This document shows positions 50,473-58,790 of a stretch of 64,000 nucleotides of DNA, in pieces (the stretch's first letter is position 1; every line of letters begins with the position of its first letter). A program made the position numbers and the translations under genes. Under the pieces are notes generated by a model. That model was not told the origin of the DNA and ran no database searches. It saw only the letters and a list, made by a program, of their open reading frames with translations. This DNA comes from Desulfobaculum xiamenense (lineage in GTDB: Bacteria; Desulfobacterota; Desulfovibrionia; Desulfovibrionales; Desulfovibrionaceae). The DNA lies in NCBI RefSeq assembly GCF_011927665.1, contig NZ_JAATJA010000002.1, forward strand, positions 744,001 to 808,000, in the 5' to 3' direction.

Positions 50473-51651
50473 ATGCTTGTCCCACAGGGATTCAGATTCG
50501 CAACGGCGGCAGCGGGATTCAAGAAGCCCGGCCGGAACGATCTTGCGCTCGTGCTTAGCGACACTCCCGCCTCCGCGGCGGGTGTATTCACCACGAACCG
50601 TTTTCAGGCCGCTCCGGTGCTCGTCTCTCGTGAGCGCCTCGTGGAGTCCGAAACGGCCATGGCCGTGGTCATCAATTCCGGTCAGGCCAATGCCTGCACC
50701 GGTGACGAGGGCCTCGCCAACTGCCGCGAAACTCTGCGACTGGTGGGCCGTGCGGTGGGCGTTGACAAGTGCGACGTGCTGTGCGCGTCTACCGGCGTCA
50801 TCGGACAGCAGCTCAAGATGGACCTCTGGCGCGAGACCGTGCCGCAGCTCGCGAAGACGCTTGGCGCCAATGGTCCCCTCGACGTCGCCAAGGCGATCAT
50901 GACCACGGATACCTTCGCCAAGGTGGCGTGGGCATCCGTCGGCGAGGGCGACGCGCAGGTGCGCGTGCTCGGTTTCGCCAAGGGTGCGGGCATGATCTGC
51001 CCGAACATGGCCACCATGCTCGGCTGCGTGCTGACCGACGCCGCCGTTCCGCCGCAGGTGTGGCGGAGCATGCTGCGCGAGGCCGTGGACGCGAGCTTCA
51101 ATTGCGTCACCGTGGACGGCGACACCAGCACCAACGATACGGTGTTCGGGCTGGCCAACGGAGCCAGTGGCGTGAGTGTGGACGACATCGGCGCTACGGC
51201 GCTGGCCGATGCTGTGCGCGAGGTGTGCCGCTCGCTGGCGTACATGATCGTGCAGGATGCCGAGGGTGGCACCAAGGTGGTGCGCATCACCGTCTCCGGT
51301 GCGCGCGACGACGCAGAGGCCGACATGGCCGCGCGGGCCGTTGGCAACTCCCCCTTGGTCAAGACCGCCATGTTCGGTCAGGACCCCAACTGGGGGCGCA
51401 TCGCCGCGGCCCTTGGGCGGAGCGGAGCGGCCTTCATGCCCGAGGACGTGAGCATCAGCATCGCCGGACTGGTCATCTTCGAGGCCGGACAGCCCGTGGA
51501 TATCGACTTTGATAGCCTGCTGGCTCCGCATCTTCGCAAACCGGACATCGACATCAGGATTTCCCTTGGCCGGGGGCCGGGCGGCTGCGAACTGCTCGCC
51601 TCGGACCTGACGCACGACTACGTGAGCATCAACGCGGACTACCGATCGTAG
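50473..51651 (+). CDS. argJ: Bifunctional ornithine acetyltransferase / N-acetylglutamate synthase
   Basis: 392 aa. Transfers acetyl from N-acetylornithine to glutamate in cyclic arginine synthesis. The self-cleavage site is KGAGMICPNMATML with Thr181 as the nucleophile; other motifs are VINSGQANACTG, AMFGQDPNWGRI and the C-terminal LTHDYVSINADYRS. ATG at 50473, with GGGG eight bases upstream; ATG at 50458 is an alternative. Confidence 0.96.
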   Translation: MLVPQGFRFATAAAGFKKPGRNDLALVLSDTPASAAGVFTTNRFQAAPVLVSRERLVESETAMAVVINSGQANACTGDEGLANCRETLRLVGRAVGVDKCDVLCASTGVIGQQLKMDLWRETVPQLAKTLGANGPLDVAKAIMTTDTFAKVAWASVGEGDAQVRVLGFAKGAGMICPNMATMLGCVLTDAAVPPQVWRSMLREAVDASFNCVTVDGDTSTNDTVFGLANGASGVSVDDIGATALADAVREVCRSLAYMIVQDAEGGTKVVRITVSGARDDAEADMAARAVGNSPLVKTAMFGQDPNWGRIAAALGRSGAAFMPEDVSISIAGLVIFEAGQPVDIDFDSLLAPHLRKPDIDIRISLGRGPGGCELLASDLTHDYVSINADYRS

Positions 51652-51673
51652 TCCGCCGACAAGGCACAAGCAC

Positions 51674-52318
51674 ATGAATGACGCACATCCGGAGGCCCAG
51701 TCTCCGGCGTTGAAGAATCTGGACATGGACCGCCTGAAGCGACTGGCGGATTTCCTTTTCGAAGTGGGCATGCTGCGCAAGACGCCCCGCACCGGCTACC
51801 AGTTTCTCGGAACGGGCAGCGAAAACGTGGCGGAGCATAGCTTCCGTACGGCGGTGACCGGTTACGTGCTGGCCGAGATGGCGGGCGCGGACACGGCGCG
51901 GACCACGCTCCTGTGCCTGTTTCACGACCTGCACGAGGCGCGCACGGCCGATTTCAATTACGTGAACCGTATGTACAATTCCTCGGATCGTACCCGCGCC
52001 CTGCGTGACGCCACGGCTGGGACGGGTCTCTCCGAGGGCATCTTGTCCCTGTGGGAGGAGTTGGAGACGACTGAAAGCCTTGAGGCGCAGCTTGCGCAGG
52101 ACGCCGACCAGATCGACTTCATCCTGAACCTCAAGGAACAGGCCGATCTTGGCAACACGTACGCCACGAAATGGCTGGAGAGCGCGCTTCAGCGCCTGCG
52201 CACCCCGCAGGGCAAGGCGTTGGCCGAGAAGATCAGCACCACGGACCAGTCCGACTGGTGGTTCCTTGGTCCCGACACCTCGTGGTGGACCCGCAAGAAC
52301 GGCAAGAAGAAGGAGTAG
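51674..52318 (+). CDS. HD-domain phosphohydrolase (YfbR-like)
   Basis: 214 aa. Metal-binding HD motifs: His in ENVAEHSFRT, HD in LCLFHDLHEARTADF and the distal Asp in AQDADQIDF. This pattern matches the 5'-nucleotidase/HD family (YfbR, HDDC2). It probably hydrolyses a nucleotide monophosphate; substrate not certain. It lies 22 bases after argJ and may be co-transcribed with it. Confidence 0.87.
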   Translation: MNDAHPEAQSPALKNLDMDRLKRLADFLFEVGMLRKTPRTGYQFLGTGSENVAEHSFRTAVTGYVLAEMAGADTARTTLLCLFHDLHEARTADFNYVNRMYNSSDRTRALRDATAGTGLSEGILSLWEELETTESLEAQLAQDADQIDFILNLKEQADLGNTYATKWLESALQRLRTPQGKALAEKISTTDQSDWWFLGPDTSWWTRKNGKKKE

Positions 52319-52448
52319 GGCGGAATCCGCCACTCCTTTCCCTTCGCGCGCGTAGACTGGCGTGGAGGGATGCGCACTGTGCATGATGCTCCGCAACCTG
52401 CGGGGCAGTAGAGAATTCGGGGATGACGCGAGCGCCCATTCCCATCGC

Positions 52449-52475
52449 AAAGGCCCGGCCTCCCGCCGGGCCTTT
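52449..52475 (+). terminator. Rho-independent terminator after the HD hydrolase
   Basis: AAAGGCCCGGC / GCCGGGCCTTT, perfect 11-bp stem with a CTCCC loop, followed by TGTCGTCTGT. Confidence 0.8.
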
Positions 52476-52529
52476 GTCGTCTGTGTCGGTCCGAAGACGA
52501 CGGGACGGACCGAGGGATGATTTTTTGGT

Positions 52530-52600
52530 ATCGCGCAACTGGCTGGAAATGTCGCAAAAGATGCACCGCGGTGAGTCTCGCAATGCATCTTGCGCAAAAG
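52530..52600. promoter_or_regulatory. Repeated CGCAA sites and inverted repeat upstream of the 52704 gene
   Basis: The stretch carries four CGCAA or GCGCAA half-sites and an 8-bp inverted repeat, AAGATGCA (52558-52565) / TGCATCTT (52584-52591), 18 bases apart. It lies about 60-120 bp upstream of the sigma-54 promoter, as expected for activator sites. It is unlike the GTCCG motif of the lactate operon, so a different activator is implied. Confidence 0.45.
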
Positions 52601-52647
52601 CCGCGCGGAAAGCCTTGAGGCTGGCTGATTTCCTGGACGGTGTGCAT

Positions 52648-52663
52648 TGGCACGCTGGTTGCT
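52648..52663 (+). promoter_or_regulatory. Near-perfect sigma-54 promoter of the 52704 gene
   Basis: TGGCAC-GCTGG-TTGCT fits the consensus fully, with -24 GG at 52649-52650 and -12 GC at 52661-52662. Transcription would begin near 52673, about 30 nt before the ATG; AGGAGG (52691-52696) is the ribosome site. Confidence 0.78.
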
Positions 52664-52703
52664 TTGTGACTCGGGCAAGTGCCCAAAATAGGAGGAGTAC
52701 GCA

Positions 52704-53273
52704 ATGAACCTGACCTTTGAAATCGCCGGCCCCAGTTGTGACCTCGCCCTGCATCCGATTTCCGAGAAGACCGCGCAACGGATACGGGAACAGGGAAGAG
52801 ATATTTACAAGCAGAAGTATCTGTCCTGGTGGCGCAAGGGCAACACCGCCACATACGGCATGCGCTTTGGCGACGACAGCAACGTGCGCGTGCTGACGAA
52901 CGACACCCCCGTGAAATTCGACGAGTCGCTCATCACGCGCGACGTCATCGAGATTCGCCGCCGCCTGTACCTGAACAGCAAGGCCAAGTTCCTCGCCGTG
53001 CTCGGCTTCGACGACGAATACTGCAAGTTCCAGTGGATGTGGCATGACGTGAAGGACTTCGATCCCACCCTGTTCAGTTTCAGTGTGCAGCGCTGGGACC
53101 GTGTGATGGGCGAGCCGAACTATTTCGTCATCGACAACGTCATGTACGACGGCCGCTGGGCGGACGAGGAGGACTGGTGCGATCCCAGCGGGTTCACCCT
53201 CATCGACCCCATCGTCATCGACCTCAAGACCGTGCGGCAGGACGTTGAGCGCGAGCAGCGCGCAAAGAACTAG
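52704..53273 (+). CDS. Uncharacterised protein under sigma-54 control
   Basis: 189 aa, no family recognised. No signal peptide or membrane helix, so probably cytoplasmic. The sequence is rich in Trp and acidic residues (KYLSWWRKGN, FQWMWHDVKDFD, GRWADEEDWCDPSG) and looks like a mixed alpha/beta domain with a charged C-terminal helix. It stands alone between its own sigma-54 promoter and a hairpin at 53302, so it is a single-gene unit. The neighbouring minus-strand kinase may or may not control it. Very strong AGGAGG site and long leader suggest high induced expression. Confidence 0.85.
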   Translation: MNLTFEIAGPSCDLALHPISEKTAQRIREQGRDIYKQKYLSWWRKGNTATYGMRFGDDSNVRVLTNDTPVKFDESLITRDVIEIRRRLYLNSKAKFLAVLGFDDEYCKFQWMWHDVKDFDPTLFSFSVQRWDRVMGEPNYFVIDNVMYDGRWADEEDWCDPSGFTLIDPIVIDLKTVRQDVEREQRAKN

Positions 53274-53301
53274 CGGTAGCGCATGACGCACCGCGGGATT
53301 G

Positions 53302-53333
53302 TGCGGCGGCCATCACACCGGGTGGCCGCCGCA
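53302..53333 (+). terminator. Terminator-like hairpin after the 52704 gene
   Basis: Perfect 11-bp stem TGCGGCGGCCA / TGGCCGCCGCA with a 10-base loop, followed by TGTGTTT. Confidence 0.7.
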
Positions 53334-53459
53334 TGTGTTTGCCCGAAGTGAACGGTGGATGTTTGTCGCGCCGTGTCGCTACGCGTTGGCGCCGAGCCGT
53401 TTCCCACCTCGGGAAGGGCTGGGCGCTGGTGGCAGCGCGTTGCGTGTGGCGCGTTTTGC

Positions 53460-53485
53460 GAGTGTTGCGCGATTGCGCAACACTC
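53460..53485. other. Perfect palindrome at the 3' end of the kinase gene
   Basis: GAGTGTTGCGC - GATT - GCGCAACACTC, 11-bp arms, overlapping the kinase stop codon. It could end the minus-strand transcript. Its core GCGCAA is also found in the repeats upstream of the 52704 gene. Confidence 0.6.
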
Positions 53486-55574
53486 AGATGGGAAGGCGGA
53501 TGATGAATGTTGCGCCGTGGCCTTCCTCGGACTCCACGAAGAAGTCGCCACGGTGCTTGTTGGTGATGATGAAATAGGAAACCGAAAGCCCGAGTCCCGT
53601 GCCGACTCCGGGTTCCTTGGTCGTGAAGAACGGCTCGAAGATGCGCTTGCGGGTGGATTCCCCAAGCCCCGGGCCGTTGTCGGAAATCTCTATACGGACG
53701 TGGTTTCCATCCCTGCGGCTGCGCAGCAGGATGTGCGGCTGTTCGGTCATGCCGGACATGGCCATGGCTTCTGCCGCATTGCGCAAGACGTTCAGGACCA
53801 CCTGTTCGATCTCCGTTTGCACCATTTCCACCTGTGGCAGGTCCGGTGCGTAGTCCTTATCTATGTGAATCAGCCTAAAATCGTAATTCTTCTTCAGATC
53901 ATAGTCGCTTGATGCCAGTTCAAGTGTCCTGTCGAGCAGCGCGTTCACGTCCTCCGGCTTGCGGGTCGATTCGCTCTTGCGGCTGAAGTCCAGCATGTTG
54001 CGCACGATGCGCGCCGCGCGGCTGGCCGCGTCGCGAATGCCGGAGATATAGTTGCCGATTCCACGTTTTTCAATGTACTGGCGAACGCCTTCGAGATTCA
54101 CCTCGAATTCGTTGGCAACCTTGGTGTTGGCCGGGAGATGCGGGTCGAAGCGGCGTTCGATGTTTTGCGAGCACTGGAGGATGATGCCGAGGGGGTTGTT
54201 GATTTCGTGGGCCATGCCCGCGGCCAGCCCGCCGACGGACATCATCTTTTCCGTCTGGATCATGAGGTCCTCGATGCGGGTGCGCTCCGTCACGTCGTCC
54301 ACGCGGATGACGGCACCATCGACCTCTTCGCCCGCAAGGGGAAAGACGATGATGTCCTCGTAGCGGACGGCGCCCTCGGCAGTGGTCCTGCGGACCTTTT
54401 CCCGCGTCTGCGGTTGGCCGGTGGCGAGGGCGCTTCGAATCATGTTCAGGCAGAACCCCAACGCTGGAAAGGCCTCCGCCAGCGGCATGCCTTCCGCGGG
54501 CCGCGTATCGCTTCCCGCCATGGCTTCGGCGCGCTGGTTCCATTGCGTCACGGTGCCGTCCGGCGTGACGCCGACGAGCATCGACGGCATGGAATTGAAG
54601 GTGCGGTCAAGGAGCGTGCGTAGCCTGCGCGATTCCCGCTCGGCCTGCATGCGGTCGGTGATGTCCATGATGATGCCGATGATGCCTTCGTGGCGGGCGT
54701 TTTTGCCGATCCTGGTCTTGATGAGAACGACGGTCCGTTCAGCCCCGTCGGGCGTGGTGACCTTCAGCTCGTAGGTTTGTAGCCCGCCTTCGTGCATGAG
54801 TTTCTGGTCCATGTCGCGGTAAATGCTGCCGAACGGCTCGGGAGCGCATTCCTGTGCCGATCTGCCGATGATCTCCTCGCGCGGGAGCCCGAGGAACTGC
54901 TCGAAGGCCGTATTGCACAGCCTGTAGCTTCCTCCCTGATCCTTGAAGAAGATGGGGGTGGGGATGGCGTCGGTGAGGGTTCGGATGAAGGTCAGCTGGT
55001 CGTGCAGTTCCTCCTCGGCGCGTTTGCGCTCGGCCATTTCCGCCTCAAGCTGGAGTTTCGCAAGCGCTTGATGGGAAATAAACCGCACAAGGTGCAAGTT
55101 GAAGTCCATGATTTTACGCATCTTGTCACGGCTGAAGAATGGAACTTCGGCCAGTGCGGCCAGGTAATCCGCTTCGTCGAAGCCAAGTTCCCTCGCCTGA
55201 TTGCGGAAGAAGTCTTCGTCGGGGCGTTCGTCGTCGTAGAAGAACTGGCCTACGAACAGCGTAGCGAGATGCGTGCCTTCAACTATGATCGGCATGGCAA
55301 TGTCCCACATGCCGTTGGCGCAGCGGTATTCGATGTATGGTGCGGTGCCGAGCCGACTGTAGATCCTTGCGTCGCTTTCTCGGCATCGGGCGGCGGAGAC
55401 GGAGTTCTTGCGGTGGAAATCCGTGCAGATGCGTTGCCAGCCGGTGCGCACCAGTACCGTGCCGTTGAGATCGAGGATGGTGAAGGGTATCCCAGCCGCG
55501 GCGTGGAGCGCATCTGCGATGTGCTGGAGTTCGTCCGGATCGACGAGTTGGGCGAAGGTCAGGGCGGGGTGCAT
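53484..55574 (-). CDS. PocR/PAS sensor histidine kinase
   Basis: 696 aa. Residues about 1-165 form a PocR-type sensory domain (CTDFHRKNSVSAARCRESD, YRCANGMWDIAMPI, VGQFFYDDERPD), followed by a helix and two PAS domains (about 195-320 and 325-440). The kinase core then has MAAGMAHEINNPLG (phospho-His), a long insert, NVLRNAAEAM, DNGPGLG and GTGLGLSVSY. No transmembrane segment, so it senses a cytoplasmic signal. No response regulator gene is adjacent. The start at 55574 follows GAGGAGCAACCACC. Confidence 0.92.
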   Translation of the reverse strand: MHPALTFAQLVDPDELQHIADALHAAAGIPFTILDLNGTVLVRTGWQRICTDFHRKNSVSAARCRESDARIYSRLGTAPYIEYRCANGMWDIAMPIIVEGTHLATLFVGQFFYDDERPDEDFFRNQARELGFDEADYLAALAEVPFFSRDKMRKIMDFNLHLVRFISHQALAKLQLEAEMAERKRAEEELHDQLTFIRTLTDAIPTPIFFKDQGGSYRLCNTAFEQFLGLPREEIIGRSAQECAPEPFGSIYRDMDQKLMHEGGLQTYELKVTTPDGAERTVVLIKTRIGKNARHEGIIGIIMDITDRMQAERESRRLRTLLDRTFNSMPSMLVGVTPDGTVTQWNQRAEAMAGSDTRPAEGMPLAEAFPALGFCLNMIRSALATGQPQTREKVRRTTAEGAVRYEDIIVFPLAGEEVDGAVIRVDDVTERTRIEDLMIQTEKMMSVGGLAAGMAHEINNPLGIILQCSQNIERRFDPHLPANTKVANEFEVNLEGVRQYIEKRGIGNYISGIRDAASRAARIVRNMLDFSRKSESTRKPEDVNALLDRTLELASSDYDLKKNYDFRLIHIDKDYAPDLPQVEMVQTEIEQVVLNVLRNAAEAMAMSGMTEQPHILLRSRRDGNHVRIEISDNGPGLGESTRKRIFEPFFTTKEPGVGTGLGLSVSYFIITNKHRGDFFVESEEGHGATFIIRLPI

Positions 55575-55701
55575 GGTGGTTGCTCCTCGGTATCCTGCGA
55601 TAGTACCAGAAGCCTGCCGGGTGACAAATGCTGGAATCGTGTGTTCGAAAGCGCGAGCACAAAGCGGTCCACTCTGCGCAATACGTAGATGTCGGATGCG
55701 C

Positions 55702-57015
55702 TCAATCTTTGCTGACGCGTTTCCTTTCGATATCCTCGGCAACCTTCTTCGCGGCATCGTCCTGCGGGTTGGGGCGTTCGTCCTCGGGCAGGTTTTCTGT
55801 GAATTTTTCACGGATGGCGGTGACGACGTCCCATATGGACAGGAAGCTTTCGACCACGTCGGGATCGAAGTGCGTTCCGGAATCCTCCTTGATGACCGTG
55901 ATGATCTTTTCGTCTGGCCACGGCGGCTTGTAGGTGCGTCGGGACGACAGCGCGTCGAAGACGTCGGCCAGTGCGCAGATGCGCGCGGCAAGGGGAATGG
56001 CTTTGCCAGAGAGGGGCTGTCCGAGGCTTTTCACCGTCCCGTGCAGGTCGCTCACGCGTCCGGGATAGCCGTTTCCGTTCCATTTCTCGTGATGGCGCAG
56101 GGCGATTTCTCCGGACATGGCGTCGAGCTCGGAGGTCGAGTTGGTGAAGAGTTTTGCCCCGAATACCGTGTGGAACTGCATGGTCGCGAATTCGTCGGGG
56201 TCGAGCTTTGCCGGTTTTTTGAGGATGGCGTCGGAGATGCCGACCTTGCCCACGTCGTGCAGCATGGCCGCGATGCGTATGTGATCCTTGAATTTCTTGA
56301 GCTCGTGTTCCGGCACGCCCTTGTTGAGAGCCCACTGGTGGTAGATTTCGGCCGAATAGGCCCCTACGCGTTGCACGTGCGCGCCTGTTTCCGAGGGGTC
56401 ACGCAGTTCGGCCATCTGAATCATACGCAGGATGAGTTCGCGGGTCATGATGGCGCGTTCTATGGCCACGGAAGCCGTCGTTGCGAAGAGCGGCAGGTAG
56501 TGCCTCGCCTCTTCGGAGAAGGGAACGGATTCCCCGTTGTCGTCCTTGGCATTGATGATCTGGATGACGCCCACTACGCTTCCCTGCGAGGTGGTGATGG
56601 GGAAGGTGAGGATGGAGCGCGTGCGGTAGCCCGTCTTGATGTCGAAGGCGGGGTTGAAGCGCACCGGCGAGTCCGCCGGCATGTCGTAGGCGTCGTCTAT
56701 GGCGATGAGCTCCCGGTGCCCGGCCGCGTAGCCCACGATGGAGTCGTCGTTCATGGGCATTGAGAAGTTGGCGTAGACCTCCTTGTTCACGGACGAGGTG
56801 AACAGGGTGTCGTTGTGGACGTAGCTGAAGCGAAGCCGACCATCCTCGACGAGGTAGATCGTGCCCGCGTCGGCGCGCGTGACCTTGCGCGCCCGCGTCA
56901 GCACGCGGTCGAGTATCGCGTCGAGGTCTTTGAGCTGGGCCAGCTCATCGTTCACGCGAATGATTTCGTTGACGATGTCCTCGTGCACCTTGGGGCACGG
57001 ACAGAGCTCGGGCAT
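55702..57015 (-). CDS. GAF/HD-GYP protein (putative cyclic di-GMP phosphodiesterase)
   Basis: About 437 aa. GAF domain (residues about 25-190; GTIYLVEDGRLRF) and HD-GYP domain (about 205-400) with HVQRVGAYS, AAMLHDVGKVGI, HHEKWNGNGYPGR and ALADVFDALSSRR. All metal ligands of the family appear present, so it should cleave cyclic di-GMP. The start at 57015 has GGAGG five bases upstream; ATG at 57057 would add 14 residues. It is followed by the kinase on the same strand. Confidence 0.92.
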   Translation of the reverse strand: MPELCPCPKVHEDIVNEIIRVNDELAQLKDLDAILDRVLTRARKVTRADAGTIYLVEDGRLRFSYVHNDTLFTSSVNKEVYANFSMPMNDDSIVGYAAGHRELIAIDDAYDMPADSPVRFNPAFDIKTGYRTRSILTFPITTSQGSVVGVIQIINAKDDNGESVPFSEEARHYLPLFATTASVAIERAIMTRELILRMIQMAELRDPSETGAHVQRVGAYSAEIYHQWALNKGVPEHELKKFKDHIRIAAMLHDVGKVGISDAILKKPAKLDPDEFATMQFHTVFGAKLFTNSTSELDAMSGEIALRHHEKWNGNGYPGRVSDLHGTVKSLGQPLSGKAIPLAARICALADVFDALSSRRTYKPPWPDEKIITVIKEDSGTHFDPDVVESFLSIWDVVTAIREKFTENLPEDERPNPQDDAAKKVAEDIERKRVSKD

Positions 57016-57196
57016 GGGGTCCTCCGCATGCTCACTCGTGACAATTCGAGCATCCATTGTAAGCCATGGGCGGGATGCGTCAAGAATGGCCTGGATTCAT
57101 GGACGCAAGGCCCGTGCGCTCTCTGGCAAATTGCGGTAATGCATGATAAAGACGAAACTCTGCCGGAGCGAGTCTGCCCCGGAATCATGAAGAGGG

Positions 57197-57985
57197 ATGG
57201 CGCGGGGAGAGATGTTCACACGATTTTTCGAATGGCTTGGGGCTGGAACCATCGGAATGGTCCGCGAAATGGGGCGCATGGCGCTGCTTTTCGTGGATGT
57301 TTGCGCGTGGATGGTGCGCCCGCCCTTCCGCTTCCGTCTGCTGTTTGGGCAGATGGAATTCGTGGGGGTGCGCTCGCTGTTCGTCGTGGCGCTCACCTCC
57401 CTGTTTACGGGCATGGTGCTTGCCTTGCAGACCTACTATGCCTTCCGCCTGTTTTCCGCCGAATCGCTTGTCGGCGCTACCGTGGCCCTGTCCATGACGC
57501 GCGAGCTCGGTCCCGTCATCACCGCGCTTATGGTCACCGGGCGCGCCGGATCGGCCATCGCCGCCGAGATTGGCACCATGCGCGTCACCGAGCAGGTGGA
57601 CGCGCTGACGGTCATGGCCATCAATCCCGTGCAGTATCTCGCCGTGCCGCGCATTCTGGCCGGGTTCGCCATGCTGCCGCTTCTGACCGTGCTCTCGGAC
57701 TTCGTGGGCATGGTGGGCGGCTATCTCGTCGGCGTGAAGATGCTCGGCATCAACTCCGGCATCTTCATGAACAAGATTTACGAACTCGTGGAACTTGAAG
57801 ACATCTACAATGGATTGGTCAAGGCGGCCGTGTTCGGCGTCATCCTGACCCTCGTCGGCTGCTACAAGGGCTTCGGCACCCATGGCGGCGCGGAGGGCGT
57901 GGGACGCTCCACCACCGAGGCGGTGGTCCTGTCGTCCGTACTCATTCTTTCCAGCGACTATGTGCTTACCGCACTCATGATGTAG
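57197..57985 (+). CDS. mlaE: MlaE-family ABC transporter permease
   Basis: 262 aa with about five membrane segments; the conserved block MTRELGPVITALMVTGRAGSAIAAEIGTMRVTEQVDAL carries the EQVDA coupling motif. Inner-membrane part of an MCE lipid transporter. ATG at 57197 is used; ATG at 57212 is also in frame. First gene of a three-gene operon with the ATPase 2 bases downstream. Confidence 0.95.
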   Translation: MARGEMFTRFFEWLGAGTIGMVREMGRMALLFVDVCAWMVRPPFRFRLLFGQMEFVGVRSLFVVALTSLFTGMVLALQTYYAFRLFSAESLVGATVALSMTRELGPVITALMVTGRAGSAIAAEIGTMRVTEQVDALTVMAINPVQYLAVPRILAGFAMLPLLTVLSDFVGMVGGYLVGVKMLGINSGIFMNKIYELVELEDIYNGLVKAAVFGVILTLVGCYKGFGTHGGAEGVGRSTTEAVVLSSVLILSSDYVLTALMM

Positions 57986-57987
57986 CC

Positions 57988-58743
57988 ATGAAACCGATCA
58001 TCCAATGTGAAGGCCTCCGCAAGAGCTTCGGCGAGCAGACGGTGCTCGACGGGCTGGATATCACCCTCCGCCCCGACTCCGTGAGCGTCATCATTGGGCG
58101 CAGCGGCGGGGGCAAGTCCGTGCTGCTCAAGCACATCATCGGACTCATGCGGCCGGATTCCGGCCGGGTGCTGGTGAACGGGCAGGACATCACCGCCCTG
58201 TCCGAGCGCGAACTCGTGGCCGCACGGCGGCAGTTCGGCCTGCTTTTTCAGGAGGGCGCGCTGTTCGACTCCATGAACGTGGCCGAGAACGTCGCCTTTC
58301 CGCTGGTGGAGCACTCCGGCCTGTCGCGGCGGGAGATAGCGGACATCGTGGATGCCAAGCTCGCCGCGGTGGGGCTTTCCGGCGCAGGGCACAAGATGCC
58401 CGCCGAGCTTTCGGGCGGCATGCGCAAGCGTGTGGGCCTGGCCCGCGCCATCGCGCTGGACCCGAAGATCGTGCTCTTCGACGAGCCGACGTCCGGTCTC
58501 GATCCCGTGATGTCCGCGGCCATCAACGACCTCATCTTACGCACCCGTGGCGAGTTCGGGGCCACCTGCGTGGTCATCAGCCACGACATTCCGGCGACCA
58601 TGGCCATCGCGGACGAGATTTTTATGCTCTACAACGGGCGCATCATCGCCAGTGGCAGCCCGGACGAGATACGCGCCTCGGATGATCCGGTGGTGCGACA
58701 GTTCATCGAGGGCCGCGCTGACGGTCCCATTGGATTGGCCTGA
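57988..58743 (+). CDS. mlaF: MlaF-family ABC transporter ATPase
   Basis: 251 aa. Walker A GRSGGGKSVLLKHI, Q-loop FQEGALF, signature LSGGMRKRVGLARAI, Walker B IVLFDEPTSGLDP, H-loop SHD. Powers the MlaE permease. Start is 2 bases past the permease stop. Confidence 0.96.
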   Translation: MKPIIQCEGLRKSFGEQTVLDGLDITLRPDSVSVIIGRSGGGKSVLLKHIIGLMRPDSGRVLVNGQDITALSERELVAARRQFGLLFQEGALFDSMNVAENVAFPLVEHSGLSRREIADIVDAKLAAVGLSGAGHKMPAELSGGMRKRVGLARAIALDPKIVLFDEPTSGLDPVMSAAINDLILRTRGEFGATCVVISHDIPATMAIADEIFMLYNGRIIASGSPDEIRASDDPVVRQFIEGRADGPIGLA

Positions 58744-58790
58744 CCGCGCCGTAGCGCGGGGACCGATCACACGAAAAGAGAGAGAGGCTT

